Positions 33,276-34,016 of a DNA stretch of 34,016 bases are shown here, in pieces. The stretch covers positions 1-34,016 of the forward strand of contig CACBMY010000007.1 in NCBI GenBank assembly GCA_902540545.1, given 5' to 3'. Both the position numbers and the translations under genes were made by a program. The first letter of the stretch is position 1. Each line of letters starts with the position of its first letter. The notes below the pieces were generated by a model. It was not told the DNA's origin. It searched no databases and worked only from the letters and a program-made list of their open reading frames with translations. Source of the DNA: an uncultured Pelagibacteraceae bacterium. GTDB lineage: Bacteria > Pseudomonadota > Alphaproteobacteria > Pelagibacterales > Pelagibacteraceae.

Positions 33276-34016
33276 GATAAACACTCCTCATATTCTGGTT
33301 GTTGATTTTCTTGTTTCTTTGATTTGTAAACGTTTGCTGTTACATCTGTAGAATTTGCATCGTTTACATTTTCCGCTCTTTGTATTGATTTAGATCTACA
33401 GTAATAAAGGCTTTTCAATCCTTTTTTCCAAGCTTGGAAATGAATTTGGTGCAAGTCTCTTTTATGAATATCTGCAGGTATAAATATATTTATCGATTGT
33501 GCTTGTGAAATATGAGGCGTTCTATCTGCGCCTAATTCCACAATCCATTTCTGGTCTAGTTCAAATGCAGTTTTAAATACGTCTTTTTCTTGTTGGGTTA
33601 GAAAATCAAGATGAGAAACTGAACCTTGGTTAGTTGTGATACTTGACCATGTTTCATCATCATTTTTACCGTGTTTCTCTAATAATTTACTTAAATATTT
33701 ATTTCTAACATTAAATGATCCGGACAAAGTTTTATGTGTGTAGCTATTTGCTGCAATTGGTTCAACACCTGGAGATGTTCCACCACAAATAATTGAAATC
33801 GAAGCAGTAGGAGCTATTGCAGTTTTATTTGAAAATCTTTCATTAATTCCATAATCTGCTGCATCTGGACATGCACCTCTTTCATCAGCTAAAACTTTAG
33901 AAGCTTGATCAACCTGTTTTTGGATGCTTTCAAATATTTTTTTATTCCAAACTTTACTCATCACTGACTCAAAAGGAATCATTTTTTGTTGGAAGAATGA
34001 ATGAAGTCCCATAACA
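33266..34016 (-). CDS. nrdA: Ribonucleotide reductase class I alpha subunit, C-terminal part
   Basis: NrdA reduces ribonucleoside diphosphates with the radical supplied by NrdB. Only about the last 250 residues are in the window; the frame is open to the right edge, so the ATG at 34012 used by the track is internal (MGLHSFFQ). Visible features are IAPTASISIICGGTSPGVEPI, TNQGSVSHLDFLT, SQAQSINIFIPADIHKRDLHQIHFQAWKKGLKSLYYCRS with the conserved tyrosines near the radical path, and the C-terminal ECLSCQ, whose two Cys re-reduce the active site. It overlaps the nrdB reading frame by ten bases. Confidence 0.95.
   Translation of the reverse strand, partial: VMGLHSFFQQKMIPFESVMSKVWNKKIFESIQKQVDQASKVLADERGACPDAADYGINERFSNKTAIAPTASISIICGGTSPGVEPIAANSYTHKTLSGSFNVRNKYLSKLLEKHGKNDDETWSSITTNQGSVSHLDFLTQQEKDVFKTAFELDQKWIVELGADRTPHISQAQSINIFIPADIHKRDLHQIHFQAWKKGLKSLYYCRSKSIQRAENVNDANSTDVTANVYKSKKQENQQPEYEECLSCQ

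Noticed and set aside
33276-33284. GTG start of nrdB three codons upstream
   Set aside because: The GAGGAG site would touch this GTG directly, while the ATG at 33275 has an eight-base spacing.

Overview
The window is AT-rich (visibly about 30% G+C), almost fully coding, and reads as a streamlined alphaproteobacterium of the SAR11/Pelagibacterales type. The basis is the protein sequences (alphaproteobacterial S4, PurL/PurS/PurQ, BolA-Grx4 after purL, class II DAHP synthase, CimA), the tRNA-Tyr/tRNA-Gly/tuf/tRNA-Trp/secE/nusG/rplKAJ order, and very short intergenic gaps. The taxonomic call is inference; no 16S gene is present. No non-coding stretch exceeds 300 bases; the largest is 138 bases (5500-5637).

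Layout. 1-1585 is an internal piece of rpoB on the + strand. At about 1582-1586 it is joined head-on to the first ten codons of rplL on the - strand, followed by rplJ, rplA, rplK, nusG, secE, tRNA-Trp, tuf, tRNA-Gly and tRNA-Tyr, all on the - strand. In normal genomes rpoB follows rplL on the same strand, so this joint is an inverted chimera (amplification or assembly artefact) or, much less likely, a real rearrangement. 5638-6490 holds rlmB and tRNA-Thr (+). 6491-10852 (-) holds nadK squeezed between two tRNAs, then an operon of a cinA-like gene, a gamma-glutamylcyclotransferase-like gene, azlC, azlD and a SAF-domain homoserine-dehydrogenase-like oxidoreductase. 10875-18082 (+) is a nine-gene chain: sfsA, map, purB, purC, purS, purQ, purL, bolA, grx4. 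18083-27084 (-) holds rpsD, a TrmJ-type methyltransferase, cimA, cysS, nadE, class II DAHP synthase, glmS and a glmU that keeps only its acetyltransferase half. 27154-31992 (+) holds a gph-like phosphatase, the methylcitrate-cycle genes prpD, prpB and prpC, and an Asn-rich probable lipoprotein. 32001-34016 (-) holds a DUF1289 gene, nrdB and the 3' part of nrdA, which runs off the window.

How the genes work together: translation and transcription (ribosomal proteins, EF-Tu, NusG, RlmB, TrmJ, CysS, tRNAs), de novo purine synthesis (PurB, C, S, Q, L), NAD(P) synthesis (NadE, NadK), amino acid precursors (CimA, DAHP synthase), amino-sugar supply for the cell wall (GlmS, GlmU acetyltransferase), propionyl-CoA oxidation (PrpD, B, C) and dNTP supply (NrdA, B). 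Genes are packed with many one-base stop/start overlaps.

I found no CRISPR array, insertion sequence, prophage, toxin-antitoxin or defence cassette, and no clearly new multi-gene system. The most noteworthy points are the rpoB/rplL inversion joint, nadK starting three bases after a tRNA, the half-length GlmU, the azlCD/SAF-oxidoreductase operon and an imperfect palindrome upstream of tRNA-Tyr.
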